Assembly (NCBI GenBank): GCA_013416455.1
Contig: JACCES010000025.1
Span: 1 to 33,984 of the forward strand
Source: Alcaligenaceae bacterium
GTDB taxonomy: Bacteria; Pseudomonadota; Gammaproteobacteria; Burkholderiales; Burkholderiaceae_B
Length of the DNA stretch: 33,984 nucleotides
Direction of reading: 5' to 3'
Shown here: positions 17,847 to 33,984 of the stretch, one piece after another
Layout: the number at the start of each line of letters is the position of its first letter
Position numbering within the stretch: position 1 is the stretch's first letter
Position numbers and translations under genes: made by a program
The notes under the pieces: model-generated
The model's database searches: none
Seen by the model: the letters and a program-made list of their open reading frames with translations, nothing else
Told to the model about the DNA's origin: nothing

Positions 17847-17875
17847 TGGAGAAGAAAAAAGTCTGGTCTTCTAAT
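17846..17875 (+). promoter_or_regulatory. Promoter of the TRAP transporter operon
   Basis: TTGGAG (17846-17851), an 18-bp spacer, and TCTAAT (17870-17875), identical boxes and spacing to the catB promoter. Transcription should begin near 17882, leaving a leader of roughly 240 nt before the first TRAP gene, in contrast with the near-leaderless catB. Confidence 0.75.
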
Positions 17876-18119
17876 CCGCTCAAGGAAAGCCGTCTCCGGA
17901 CGCCCAGGGGCCGGTCTTCCCGCAATGTCGATTTTCAAGGCATACGCTGCGTCGCCGTCTCATAAGGCCCGAGCCCGCCCTGGAAATGGAACTGGACGGG
18001 GAAGGCCGCGATATTTCCATCCCGGGTCGGCCCTGCTTCCCGCCGCTTCAACATCGCCCCGATTTCCCGAGGCCCTCGCGCCCCGCCAAAAACCAACCAT
18101 ACCAAGGAGATACCCCCCC
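17876..18119 (+). other. Long untranslated leader of the TRAP operon
   Basis: About 240 bp between the promoter and the first TRAP gene. An open frame runs through it in phase with the gene, but its codons give a proline/arginine-rich protein unlike any signal sequence, and the good AAGGAG lies at 18104-18109, so translation should start at 18120. No known riboswitch was recognised. Confidence 0.45.
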
Positions 18120-19202
18120 ATGGAACGTCGTTCATTCATCAAGAATGCCGGCCTTGCCGGCATCTTCGCCGCGGGCGCCGCCCCGGCGATCGTGATGGCG
18201 CAAACCAATATCCGCTGGCGGCTCGCAACGAGCTTCCCGAAGTCGCTCGATACCATCTACAACGCGGCCAAGGTATTCTCCGACCGTGTCAGCGAAATGA
18301 CCGACGGCAAGTTCCAGATTTCAATCCATGTCGGCGGGGAACTGCTGCCTGCCCTGGGCGTACTGGATGGCGTTTCCAACGGTACCGTGGAATGCGGCCA
18401 CACGATACCGAACTACTACATCGGCAAGGACCCGGCCTTCGCTCTCGACGGCACGATTCCGTTCGGCATGAACACCCGTCAGATGACCGCCTGGATGTAC
18501 GAAGGCAACGGCCTGACGCTCACCCGCGAATTCTACCGCCCGCACAACATCCTGAACTTTCCGATGGGCAATACCAACGCTCAGATGGGCGGCTGGTATC
18601 GCAAGGAAATAAACAGTCTCGAAGACCTCAAGGGTCTGAAGATGCGCATCAGCGGCCTTGCCGGCCGAGTCTGCGAAAAGCTCGGCGTGGTTCCCCAGAA
18701 CATCCCCGGGGGAGAAACCTATCAGGCGCTGGAGAAAGGCACGATCGATGCCGTCGAATGGGTCGGACCCTATGACGACGAAAAGCTCGGTTTCTACAAA
18801 GTGGCGCCGTACTATTACTTCCCCGCATGGTGGGAAGGAGGCGGCCAGTTCGCCCTGTACGTCAACACTCAGGCCTACGATGCCTTGCCCGCGGCCTACA
18901 AAAGCATCGTCGCCACCGCAGCCTCGCACGCCCACCTCACCCTGCAGGCCAGCTATGACGCCCTGAATCCGGGCGCGCTGAAACGCCTGGTGGCCGCTGG
19001 CGCCAAGCTCAGTCGCATGCCCCAACCCATCATGGAAGCGGCATTCAGGGAATCCAACGCCTTGTACGAAGAACTCAGCGATACCAACCCCGCGTGGAAG
19101 AAGATCTTTGCGGATTACTCGGCCTTCCGCCGCGACCAGCACCTCTGGTTCCGCTTCGCGGAAGCGGGCTTCGACCAGTTCATGCAGCAGCAGAAGCTCT
19201 AG
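18120..19202 (+). CDS. TRAP transporter substrate-binding protein (DctP family, chloroaromatic/mannitol class)
   Basis: 360 residues from ATG 18120 with AAGGAG upstream. The N-terminus MERRSFIKNAG plus a hydrophobic run to IVMA-QT is a twin-arginine-like signal for the periplasm. The mature protein follows the DctP fold: IRWRLATSFPKSLDTIY at the start, then GLKMRISGLAGRVCEKLG, where the conserved Arg that binds the substrate carboxylate is expected, and YQALEKGTIDAVEWVGPYDD. It most resembles the class associated with 4-chlorobenzoate import (FcbT1). The substrate is likely an aromatic or muconate-type carboxylate, because the operon carries a CatR-type promoter. It is the first of three plus-strand genes. 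Confidence 0.93.
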   Translation: MERRSFIKNAGLAGIFAAGAAPAIVMAQTNIRWRLATSFPKSLDTIYNAAKVFSDRVSEMTDGKFQISIHVGGELLPALGVLDGVSNGTVECGHTIPNYYIGKDPAFALDGTIPFGMNTRQMTAWMYEGNGLTLTREFYRPHNILNFPMGNTNAQMGGWYRKEINSLEDLKGLKMRISGLAGRVCEKLGVVPQNIPGGETYQALEKGTIDAVEWVGPYDDEKLGFYKVAPYYYFPAWWEGGGQFALYVNTQAYDALPAAYKSIVATAASHAHLTLQASYDALNPGALKRLVAAGAKLSRMPQPIMEAAFRESNALYEELSDTNPAWKKIFADYSAFRRDQHLWFRFAEAGFDQFMQQQKL

Positions 19203-19262
19203 GGCCTGTTGACGCTAAAAGAAGGCTCTAGGTCCCCCCTTCCTTGAGCGAGTCCCAAGGGC

Positions 19263-19290
19263 CGCAGCCATCGCCCCGGCGATGGCTGCG
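19263..19290 (+). promoter_or_regulatory. Hairpin between the TRAP binding-protein and small-membrane-protein genes
   Basis: A 12-13-bp perfect inverted repeat (GCAGCCATCGCC / GGCGATGGCTGC, centre CC) lies in the 112-bp gap. No T-run follows. Such structures often protect the upstream message, giving more binding protein than membrane subunits. It also buries the ATG at 19282, supporting the later start of the next gene. Confidence 0.65.
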
Positions 19291-19314
19291 CACCCCTTTC
19301 CCCGAGATCCCACC

Positions 19315-19860
19315 ATGAAACAACTTCTTGATCTGTCCCGGTTGATCGACCGCGTCACCGGCGTACTGGGCAAACTCAATTCCGTCCTCGTTCTTGTGAT
19401 GGTACTGATCAGCGCCGGCAATGCGGTGATCCGGAAAGTCTTCAACATCAGCTCGAACGCCTGGCTCGAAGTGCAGTGGTATCTGTTCGCAGCGGTCGTC
19501 ATGCTCGGTCTGGCCTATGTTCTGCAGAAGAACTCGCACGTCCGCATCGACTTTCTATCGTCCCGCCTGCAGCCCCGCACCCGCGTCTGGGTCGACATCT
19601 TCGGGATCCTGCTCTTTCTTTTTCCGCTCAGCTATCTGCTCATCCAGCTTTCCTGGCCGATGTTCATGAACGCCTATGAAAGCTCGGAAATTAGCCCGCA
19701 TACAGGCGGCCTGATCCGCTGGCCCGTACTGCTGCTGATCCCGGCCGGGTTCGCGCTCTTTCTTGCGCAAGGCGTATCGGAACTCATCAAACGCGCCGCT
19801 TTCCTGAGCGGACACAGGCCGACCCCGTTCTCCGAGAACGCGGAAGCGGCCGATCACTGA
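19315..19860 (+). CDS. TRAP transporter small membrane subunit (DctQ family)
   Basis: 181 residues from ATG 19315 (MKQLLDLSRLIDRV); an in-frame ATG at 19282 lies inside a stable hairpin and was rejected. Four hydrophobic segments are visible: around LNSVLVLVMVLISAGNAV, QWYLFAAVVMLGLAYVL, VDIFGILLFLFPLSYLLI and WPVLLLIPAGFALFLAQG. The motif NAWLEVQWYLF and the following HVRIDFL are typical of DctQ. It acts with the large subunit in the inner membrane. It is followed by the large-subunit gene after 16 bp. Confidence 0.93.
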   Translation: MKQLLDLSRLIDRVTGVLGKLNSVLVLVMVLISAGNAVIRKVFNISSNAWLEVQWYLFAAVVMLGLAYVLQKNSHVRIDFLSSRLQPRTRVWVDIFGILLFLFPLSYLLIQLSWPMFMNAYESSEISPHTGGLIRWPVLLLIPAGFALFLAQGVSELIKRAAFLSGHRPTPFSENAEAADH

Positions 19861-19876
19861 ATGCCGGAAGAAAAAC

Positions 19877-21625
19877 ATGCTTGCCTTCATCGCTGAAAAT
19901 TTTGTCCCGATTCTGTTCATCGGCCTGATGGTCTTTTTGATGTCGGGTGTTCCGGTGGCGCTCGGTCTGGCGGCCACAGGCCTTTTCTTCGGCTTTCTCG
20001 GCATGTCCGCCGGACTGTTCGATGCCAACCTCTTCCATGCCCTCCCCTGGCGCGTCTTCAGTGTCCTGCAGAACGAAACGCTGCTTGCCATCCCCTTCTT
20101 CACCCTGATGGGCATCGTGCTGGAACGCTCGGGAATGGCCGAAGACCTGCTGGAGACCGTCGGTCAGGTCTTCGGCCCCGTGCGCGGCGGCATCGCCATC
20201 GCCGTTGTGCTGGTCGGGGCACTGCTGGCGGCAACCACCGGCGTGATCGCCGCGTCGGTGATCTCGATGGGGCTGATCGCCCTGCCGATCATGCTGCGCT
20301 ATGGCTACAACCGCAATATCGCAATGGGAACGATCACCGCATCGGGAACGCTGGCGCAGGCCCTGCCCCCTTCTCTGGTGCTGATCGTGCTGGCCGACCA
20401 GCTCGGGCGTTCGGTCGGCGACATGTACAGCGCCGCACTGCTTCCCGGCATGATGCTGATAGGCGCCTATCTTCTGTTCATCCTGGGTGTCGCCATCGTC
20501 AAGCCGTCGTGGGTTCCGGCGCTGCCCCCGGAAGCCCTGATCTTCAAAGAACCGAACGGCAACAGCGGCCACACTTCGCTGCTGGTGCTGCTACTGTTGT
20601 GCGTGGCGACCGGCCTGGCGTGGTCCGGGATCCATGACCAGGTGGTCGGCGGCTGGCTGCAGCGTGAAATGGCCGCCCCGGCTGACGAAATCTTCATTTC
20701 CTCGCTTACCGTCGCTTCGTTCTTCGGGCTTGTGGCGGCATCGGTGAATCGCCTGGCCGGCGCCAATCTGCTGTCCCGGTTGGCCGAAAGGGTCACGTTC
20801 GTGATGATCCCGCCCCTGGTGCTGGTTTTCCTCGTACTCGGCACCATCTTCCTGGGGATCGCCACGCCGACCGAAGGCGGCGCGATGGGCGCGGTCGGCG
20901 CGCTGATCATGGCAGCCGCAAGGCGCAAGATCAACCTCGATCTGCTCAAGCAGGCGCTCGACACCACGGCAACGCTTTCGTGTTTCGTGGTCTTCATCCT
21001 GATTGCGGCGACGATCTTCAGTTTCACCTTCAACGCAGCCGACGGGCACTTCTGGGTCGAACATCTCTTTGACGCCCTGCCCGGCGACAAAATCGCCTTC
21101 CTGCTGGTCGTGAATCTCATCGTCTTCGTGCTGGGGATGTTCCTGGACTTCTTCGAAATCGCCTTCATCGTGATCCCGATGCTGGCCCCCGTTGCAGAGA
21201 AGATGGGCATCGATCTGATCTGGTTCGGCATCATCATCGCCCTGAACCTGCAGACATCCTTCCTGACGCCGCCCTTCGGCTTCGCCCTGTTCTTTCTGCG
21301 CAGCGTGGCTGCCAAGAAAGACTATGACGATCCCATCACAAGAAAGCGGATCCCGGCAGTCACGACCGGGCAGATCTACAAAGGAGCAATTCCCTTCATC
21401 ATCCTGCAGCTTCTGGTCGTGGGCCTGCTGATAGCCTTTCCCGATCTCGCCAGCCGGGGGGACAGCGACAAAGCGCTGCTCAATGAGGACGAAGTCATGA
21501 AGGTCTTCGAAATGCAGTCCTCGGGGGCCAGCCAGAGCAATCTGATGCAGGGGCTGGAAGTACCGCCGCCGGCAGTTCCCGCCGATGATCCCACCCAAAG
21601 CGTGCTGGACGCGATGGGACGCTGA
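19877..21625 (+). CDS. TRAP transporter large permease subunit (DctM family, long form)
   Basis: 582 residues, clearly longer than the ~430 of the classic DctM. This length is known for the chloroaromatic/mannitol class (FcbT3-like). Many membrane helices are visible. Conserved features are the opening FIGLMVFLMSGVPVALGLA, the ATTGVIAASVISMGLIALP region and ASGTLAQALPPSLVLIVLAD. The extra length is a central soluble/membrane insertion (about residues 215-300) and a hydrophilic C-terminal tail of about 60 residues with no recognised domain. It uses an ion gradient to drive uptake with the two upstream proteins. The gene is convergent with rpoC. Confidence 0.93.
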   Translation: MLAFIAENFVPILFIGLMVFLMSGVPVALGLAATGLFFGFLGMSAGLFDANLFHALPWRVFSVLQNETLLAIPFFTLMGIVLERSGMAEDLLETVGQVFGPVRGGIAIAVVLVGALLAATTGVIAASVISMGLIALPIMLRYGYNRNIAMGTITASGTLAQALPPSLVLIVLADQLGRSVGDMYSAALLPGMMLIGAYLLFILGVAIVKPSWVPALPPEALIFKEPNGNSGHTSLLVLLLLCVATGLAWSGIHDQVVGGWLQREMAAPADEIFISSLTVASFFGLVAASVNRLAGANLLSRLAERVTFVMIPPLVLVFLVLGTIFLGIATPTEGGAMGAVGALIMAAARRKINLDLLKQALDTTATLSCFVVFILIAATIFSFTFNAADGHFWVEHLFDALPGDKIAFLLVVNLIVFVLGMFLDFFEIAFIVIPMLAPVAEKMGIDLIWFGIIIALNLQTSFLTPPFGFALFFLRSVAAKKDYDDPITRKRIPAVTTGQIYKGAIPFIILQLLVVGLLIAFPDLASRGDSDKALLNEDEVMKVFEMQSSGASQSNLMQGLEVPPPAVPADDPTQSVLDAMGR

Positions 21626-21661
21626 CTCGCGCCCCTGCGGGCAGCCAGGATCAGCACTCAA

Positions 21662-21696
21662 AAAATGCCGGGCTCCCCAAGGGAGCCCGGCATTTT
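21662..21696. terminator. Bidirectional terminator between the TRAP operon and rpoC
   Basis: A perfect 16-bp inverted repeat (AAAATGCCGGGCTCCC and its complement, loop CAA) with A-run on the left and T-rich run (TTTTCTTTATT) on the right. It can stop plus-strand transcription from dctM and minus-strand transcription from rpoC. It marks the effective end of the rplKAJL-rpoBC operon in this strain. Confidence 0.92.
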
Positions 21697-21726
21697 CTTT
21701 ATTGCGGCACAAGCGCCACCGAAGAT

Positions 21727-30131
<8,405 letters not shown>

Positions 30132-30190
30132 GGGCACTCCGACTCGAGGGGTTACAATGGCCGCAAACCTACGGCCCTGGGGTTTACGAC

Positions 30191-30243
30191 TCCAGAAAAC
30201 CCGGCTTCCTGCAAGAAAGGGGCCGAAACACGGGTTTTCTGGA
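30191..30243 (-). promoter_or_regulatory. Inverted repeat in the rplL-rpoB interval
   Basis: Perfect 13-bp arms TCCAGAAAACCCG (30191-30203) and CGGGTTTTCTGGA (30231-30243) enclose 27 bases. It resembles the double-stranded element in the equivalent interval of Escherichia coli that is cut by RNase III. The structure is visible; processing here is inferred. Confidence 0.55.
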
Positions 30244-30252
30244 AACGCAAAA

Positions 30253-30281
30253 GCCCGGGAAGGCCTTGGCGCTCCCCGGGC
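30253..30281 (-). terminator. Partial terminator (attenuator) between rplL and rpoB
   Basis: GCCCGGG arms (30253-30259, 30275-30281) with a 15-nt loop, followed on the minus strand by TTTTG. The GC-rich stem and short T-run suit a leaky terminator that lowers rpoBC expression relative to the ribosomal proteins, as known in E. coli. Confidence 0.55.
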
Positions 30282-30296
30282 AAGGCGAAAAAGGTC

Positions 30297-30677
30297 TTAC
30301 TTGACTTCGACCTTGGCGCCAGCTTCTTCCAGCTTCTTCTTGGCCTCTTCGGCACCAGCCTTGTCCAGGCCTTCCTTGACAGGCTTCGGAGCGCCGTCGA
30401 CCAGGTCCTTGGCTTCCTTCAGGCCCAGGCCGGTGATTTCACGCACGGCCTTGATCACGGATACCTTGTTCGCGCCGATTTCGGCCAGCACGACGGTGAA
30501 CTCGGTCTGCTCTTCAGCAGCGGCGGCGCCAGCGCCCGCGGCAGCGGGAGCAGCCACAGCAACGGCGGCCGCGGCAGCGGACACACCGAACTTTTCTTCC
30601 ATTTCCTTGATCAGCTCGGACAGCTCAAGCACGGTCATGCCGGCGATGGCGTCGAGGATTTCAGCTTTAGTTGCCAT
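30297..30677 (-). CDS. rplL: 50S ribosomal protein L7/L12
   Basis: 126 residues. It has an N-terminal dimerisation domain ([16 protein letters not shown]), an Ala-rich flexible hinge (residues ~34-55) and a C-terminal factor-binding domain ending [10 protein letters not shown]. It forms the stalk dimers that recruit translation GTPases. It is placed after rplJ with a 69-bp gap and before the attenuated rpoB junction. Confidence 0.99.
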   Translation of the reverse strand: MATKAEILDAIAGMTVLELSELIKEMEEKFGVSAAAAAVAVAAPAAAGAGAAAAEEQTEFTVVLAEIGANKVSVIKAVREITGLGLKEAKDLVDGAPKPVKEGLDKAGAEEAKKKLEEAGAKVEVK

Positions 30678-30746
30678 TTTGTAGAACTCCAGATAAATAC
30701 AATTGCCAGGTTGGTTGTCGTTCTGTGACGTTGCACAACAAAGGGC

Positions 30747-31271
30747 TTATGCCGCTTCCTTCTGGTCGCGGACGGCAGCGAGGCCGCGCACGAACTTGGT
30801 CGGAACTTCGTTGAGCGTACGCACGAATTGCGCGATCGGGGCTTGCATGGTGCCCAGCAGCTTGGAGAGCAGCTCTTCACGCGAGGGCATCGTGGCCAGG
30901 GCCTTGACACCATCGACGTCAAGCAGGCTGTTGGGCATTGCACCGCCCTTGATCACCAGCTTGTCGTTGCTCTTTGCAAACTCGGAGAGCACTTTTGCCG
31001 CCGTAACCGGATCAGTGCTGATGGCGTACATCAGCGGACCGGTCAGCTGGCTGGACAAGCCTTCGAAAGGCGTGCCTGCCACGGCGCGGCGTACCAGCGT
31101 GTTCTTGAGAACACGCAGATAGACGCCCGACTCACGCGCAGTCTTGCGCAATACGGTTACAGAAGCGACGTCCAAACCACGGTACTCAGCGATAATGACC
31201 GATTGGGCCTTTGCAACTTCTGCAGAGACTTCCTCGATGACTACCGCTTTCTCTTGACGATTGAGACTCAC
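30747..31271 (-). CDS. rplJ: 50S ribosomal protein L10
   Basis: 174 residues. The start is GTG 31271 ([14 protein letters not shown] follows), with AAGGAG upstream. Typical features are [18 protein letters not shown] and the C-terminal helix that binds L7/L12 dimers. With L7/L12 it represses translation by binding the leader region upstream in other bacteria; the candidate leader is 31272-31511. Confidence 0.98.
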   Translation of the reverse strand: MSLNRQEKAVVIEEVSAEVAKAQSVIIAEYRGLDVASVTVLRKTARESGVYLRVLKNTLVRRAVAGTPFEGLSSQLTGPLMYAISTDPVTAAKVLSEFAKSNDKLVIKGGAMPNSLLDVDGVKALATMPSREELLSKLLGTMQAPIAQFVRTLNEVPTKFVRGLAAVRDQKEAA

Positions 31272-31511
31272 GGTTGAACACTCCTTCTAACGACGCGCGG
31301 GAGGCTCCCTTGCGTCAACCGAATGCGGCGCACCTGGTCGAGTTCTTCGAAAACCGAAAAATCTTCCATGGGCGCCGTCTACGCTGGACCCGGTGGAACA
31401 ACCCGGAATTAAGCATCGGTGGCGATACCGCCGCCACCGGAAGCTCCAGCGGTCTTTGACAGCAATGTCCGGATCGGTGCCCGGACATGGCCCAAAGTTC
31501 TTTTGATGCCG
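31272..31511 (-). promoter_or_regulatory. Candidate L10 leader between rplA and rplJ
   Basis: A 240-bp gap in an otherwise tight operon, the position of the L10(L12)4 autoregulatory leader in many bacteria. Visible structures are ATGTCCGG / CCGGACAT (31465-31472, 31481-31488) and a GGTGGC / GCCACC stem near 31420-31437. No individual L10-binding motif was proved by eye. Confidence 0.55.
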
Positions 31512-32207
<696 letters not shown>

Positions 32208-32208
32208 G

Positions 32209-32640
32209 TCAGACTCCCTCGACTTTGATGCCCATGCTGCGGGCGCTGCCGGCAATCGTACGGACGGCTGCATCGAGATCGGCAGCGGTCAGATCGGGTT
32301 GCTTGGTCTTGGCGATTTCCTCGGCCTGGGCACGGGTGAGCGTGCCAACCTTGTCGGCGTTGGGACGAGCGGACCCCTTCTGAACCCCGGACGCCTTCTT
32401 GATGAGAATGGTCGCCGGCGGCGTCTTCATGATGAAGGTGAAGCTCTTGTCGGCATATGCCGTGATCACCACCGGAATCGGCAGACCGGGCTCCAGGCCC
32501 TGCGTCTTGGCGTTGAACGCCTTGCAGAATTCCATGATGTTCAGGCCGCGCTGACCGAGAGCCGGGCCGATTGGGGGAGACGGATTGGCTTTACCAGCTG
32601 GCACTTGCAGCTTGATGAAGCCGACGATTTTCTTCGCCAT
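32209..32640 (-). CDS. rplK: 50S ribosomal protein L11
   Basis: 143 residues, with the opening [20 protein letters not shown] and the proline-rich [22 protein letters not shown] typical of L11 (shown in part). It sits at the GTPase-associated centre. It lies 75 bp after nusG and one base before rplA. Confidence 0.99.
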   Translation of the reverse strand: MAKKIVGFIKLQVPAGKANPSPPIGPALGQRGLNIMEFCKAFNAKTQGLEPGLPIPVVITAYADKSFTFIMKTPPATILIKKASGVQKGSARPNADKVGTLTRAQAEEIAKTKQPDLTAADLDAAVRTIAGSARSMGIKVEGV

Positions 32641-32715
32641 TGTGATGCTCCTTGCGGGTCATGACGCCACCCTGCCCGGAAAAGACCGGCGGGATGGCTG
32701 CCCGGGGTTGATGAA

Positions 32716-33249
32716 TCAGGTCTTTTCGACCTGGGCAAAATCGAGTTCGACAGGGGTGGAGCGGCCGAAAATGGTGACCGAGACACGCACCTTGCTTTTC
32801 TCGTAATTCACTTCTTCGACGTTGCCGTTGAAATCCGCAAAAGGACCTTCCTTGACGCGGACCATTTCGCCAACTTCGAAAAGAATCTTGGGACGCGGCT
32901 TTTCGACGCCCTCTTCCATCTGCGACAGGATCTTCTCGACTTCCTTGTCGGAAATCGGTGCGGGACGGTTGCCGGAACCGCCCAGAAAGCCGGTGACGCG
33001 CGGCGTGCTCTTCACGAGATGCCAGGTGTCGTCAGTGAGATCCATTTCCACCAGCACATAGCCGGGGAAGATGCGCCGTTCAGTGATGGATTTCTTGCCG
33101 CCCTTTACTTCGATGACTTCTTCGGAAGGGACGAGTATCTGCCCGAAACTGTTTTCAAGGCCGGCGCGGGCAATGCGATCGACCAGTGTCCTTTGCACGC
33201 TTTTTTCCATGCCGGAATACACGTGAACGACATACCAACGCTTGCTCAT
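32716..33249 (-). CDS. nusG: Transcription elongation/antitermination factor NusG
   Basis: 177 residues. The NGN domain opens [21 protein letters not shown], and the KOW motif [19 protein letters not shown] lies in the C-terminal part (each shown in part). It bridges RNA polymerase to Rho or to ribosomal S10. The ATG is 17 bp after the secE stop. Confidence 0.99.
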   Translation of the reverse strand: MSKRWYVVHVYSGMEKSVQRTLVDRIARAGLENSFGQILVPSEEVIEVKGGKKSITERRIFPGYVLVEMDLTDDTWHLVKSTPRVTGFLGGSGNRPAPISDKEVEKILSQMEEGVEKPRPKILFEVGEMVRVKEGPFADFNGNVEEVNYEKSKVRVSVTIFGRSTPVELDFAQVEKT

Positions 33250-33266
33250 TTATGACCTTATGACCT

Positions 33267-33647
33267 TTAGTTCCAACCCAGCAGGATGCCGAAGATGAGC
33301 CATTGGAGGATCTGGTCGACCAGCCAGAGGAAGGCGCCGATCACTACGACAAAGGCGAACACGATACCCGTCATGCGGACGGTTTCTTTGCGGGTCGGCC
33401 AGACGACGCGCTTGACTTCGTTGTACGAATCGCGGCCGAAGCTCAACGACCGCTTGCCGGGTTCGCTGGACCAGGCAATGAGGCCCGCCACGATCAGGCT
33501 GAGCAGAAAGGCACCCACACGAAGCACCGCCGCATGCCCTTCCAGCATGGAATACCCGACGATACCGGCGACAATGACCAGCACGGCCAGCGCCAGCTTG
33601 AGGCGGTCGGCGTTGCTGCTGACGGTTTCTACGTTGCTGTTGGACAT
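33267..33647 (-). CDS. secE: Preprotein translocase subunit SecE
   Basis: 126 residues from ATG 33647 (MSNSNVETVSSNADRLK); a start seven codons earlier (33668) would add MALVAGN and is less likely. Three membrane segments are visible: LALAVLVIVAGIVGYSML, VGAFLLSLIVAGLIAWS and IVFAFVVVIGAFLWLVDQIL, the three-helix layout of proteobacterial SecE. The conserved EVKRVVWPTRKE cytoplasmic motif precedes the last helix. Confidence 0.97.
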   Translation of the reverse strand: MSNSNVETVSSNADRLKLALAVLVIVAGIVGYSMLEGHAAVLRVGAFLLSLIVAGLIAWSSEPGKRSLSFGRDSYNEVKRVVWPTRKETVRMTGIVFAFVVVIGAFLWLVDQILQWLIFGILLGWN

Positions 33648-33693
33648 GTTCCCGGCTACAAGCGCCACGATGGTGGCTGCGGTGAATCTGACG

Positions 33694-33769
33694 TGGCAGG
33701 GGCAGTAGGAATCGAACCTACAACCTTCGGTTTTGGAGACCGACGCTCTGCCAATTGAGCTATACCCCT
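33694..33769 (-). tRNA. trnW: tRNA-Trp (anticodon CCA)
   Basis: 76 nt including an encoded CCA end. The acceptor stem AGGGGTA pairs with TGCCCCT, the anticodon loop reads CTCCAAA and the T-loop GGTTCGATTCC is present. The position between tuf and secE is the conserved one. Confidence 0.98.
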
Positions 33770-33815
33770 AGACTCGGAAAGCGGTGATGCGCTGTCACAC
33801 CACCGCTTGCTTGTC

Positions 33816-33841
33816 GTTTGGTGTCTTTGACGACACCAAAC
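33816..33841 (-). promoter_or_regulatory. Hairpin between tuf and tRNA-Trp
   Basis: A 10-bp inverted repeat GTTTGGTGTC / GACACCAAAC with a 6-nt loop; a second weaker pair GCGGTG / CACCGC lies at 33781-33806. Probably processing or partial termination between tuf and trnW-secE; no clear T-run follows. Confidence 0.5.
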
Positions 33842-33859
33842 CGATATGATACTACGTTT

Positions 33860-33984
33860 TTACGCGATGATGCTTGCGACGACGCCGGCGCCCACGGTAC
33901 GGCCGCCTTCACGGATCGCGAAGCGCAGACCTTCTTCCATGGCGATCGGCGCAATCAGCGTCACTTCCATCGACACGTTATCGC
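33860..33984 (-). CDS. tuf: Elongation factor Tu, C-terminal part (cut by window edge)
   Basis: The last 40 codons and stop of EF-Tu. The protein ends with the domain 3 sequence [18 protein letters not shown] followed by VVASIIA. This is the second tuf copy, upstream of tRNA-Trp and secE. The two tuf genes are direct repeats flanking the whole window. Confidence 0.98.
   Translation of the reverse strand, partial: DNVSMEVTLIAPIAMEEGLRFAIREGGRTVGAGVVASIIA

Noticed and set aside
17784-18119. N-terminal extension of the TRAP binding protein
   Set aside because: The extension overlaps the promoter and has no signal-like or conserved sequence; a good ribosome-binding site and a proper export signal set the start at 18120.
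3317-21726. Insertion sequence, integrase gene, attachment site or CRISPR array within the accessory region
   Set aside because: None was seen; no transposase- or integrase-like protein, no terminal inverted repeats beside a gene, and no spaced repeat array.

Overview
The window looks like a GC-rich Burkholderiales chromosome, most probably Alcaligenaceae (Bordetella/Achromobacter relatives). This is inferred from gene order, a 1370-residue RpoB, GTG-started rplJ and a three-helix 126-residue SecE. It runs from the 5' end of one tuf gene (left edge) to the 3' end of a second tuf gene (right edge).

Housekeeping frame, all minus strand. Reading leftwards from the right edge: tuf(3' end) - tRNA-Trp - secE - nusG - rplK - rplA - rplJ - rplL - rpoB - rpoC (33984 to 21727), then, after an 18-kb interruption, rpsL - rpsG - fusA - tuf(5' end) (3316 to 1). 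In most betaproteobacteria rpoC is followed closely by rpsL. Here about 18 kb of accessory DNA lies between them, with no transposase, integrase or insertion sequence visible.

Accessory module A (3.6-8.7 kb, minus): two Tat-exported family 1 glycoside hydrolases, an outer-membrane protein of the SphA/MetA ('phenol degradation') type and an AraC-type regulator. A plausible reading is periplasmic release of an aglycone from an aromatic glucoside.

Scar (about 9.13-9.36 kb): a decayed, internally deleted copy of the 3' end of rpoC in direct orientation, lying 13 kb from the intact rpoC end. The stop codon of the neighbouring GTPase gene lies inside this copy. It suggests the GTPase/cat/TRAP block entered by recombination involving the rpoC 3' end.

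Accessory module B (9.35-21.6 kb): the catechol ortho-cleavage genes catB-catA-benD-pcaD-catC (minus), followed in the same direction by two adjacent dynamin-like GTPases. A divergent LysR regulator (catR/benM type) comes next, then a plus-strand three-gene TRAP transporter of the chloroaromatic/mannitol class, ending at a strong bidirectional terminator against rpoC. The catB promoter and the promoter ahead of the TRAP operon are near-copies of each other: the same ATAC-N7-GTAT operator, a second half-site 21 bp on, and the same -35/-10 spacing. The transporter is therefore probably induced together with the catechol pathway, most likely by muconate or benzoate through CatR. The window contains no benABC (ring dioxygenase) and no pcaIJ/pcaF, so the pathway starts and finishes elsewhere in the genome.

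The best candidates for something undescribed are the duplicated cat/TRAP promoter regulon, the rpoC scar, the pair of GTPases apparently carried in a catechol operon, and the Tat-exported GH1 pair with altered active-site motifs.
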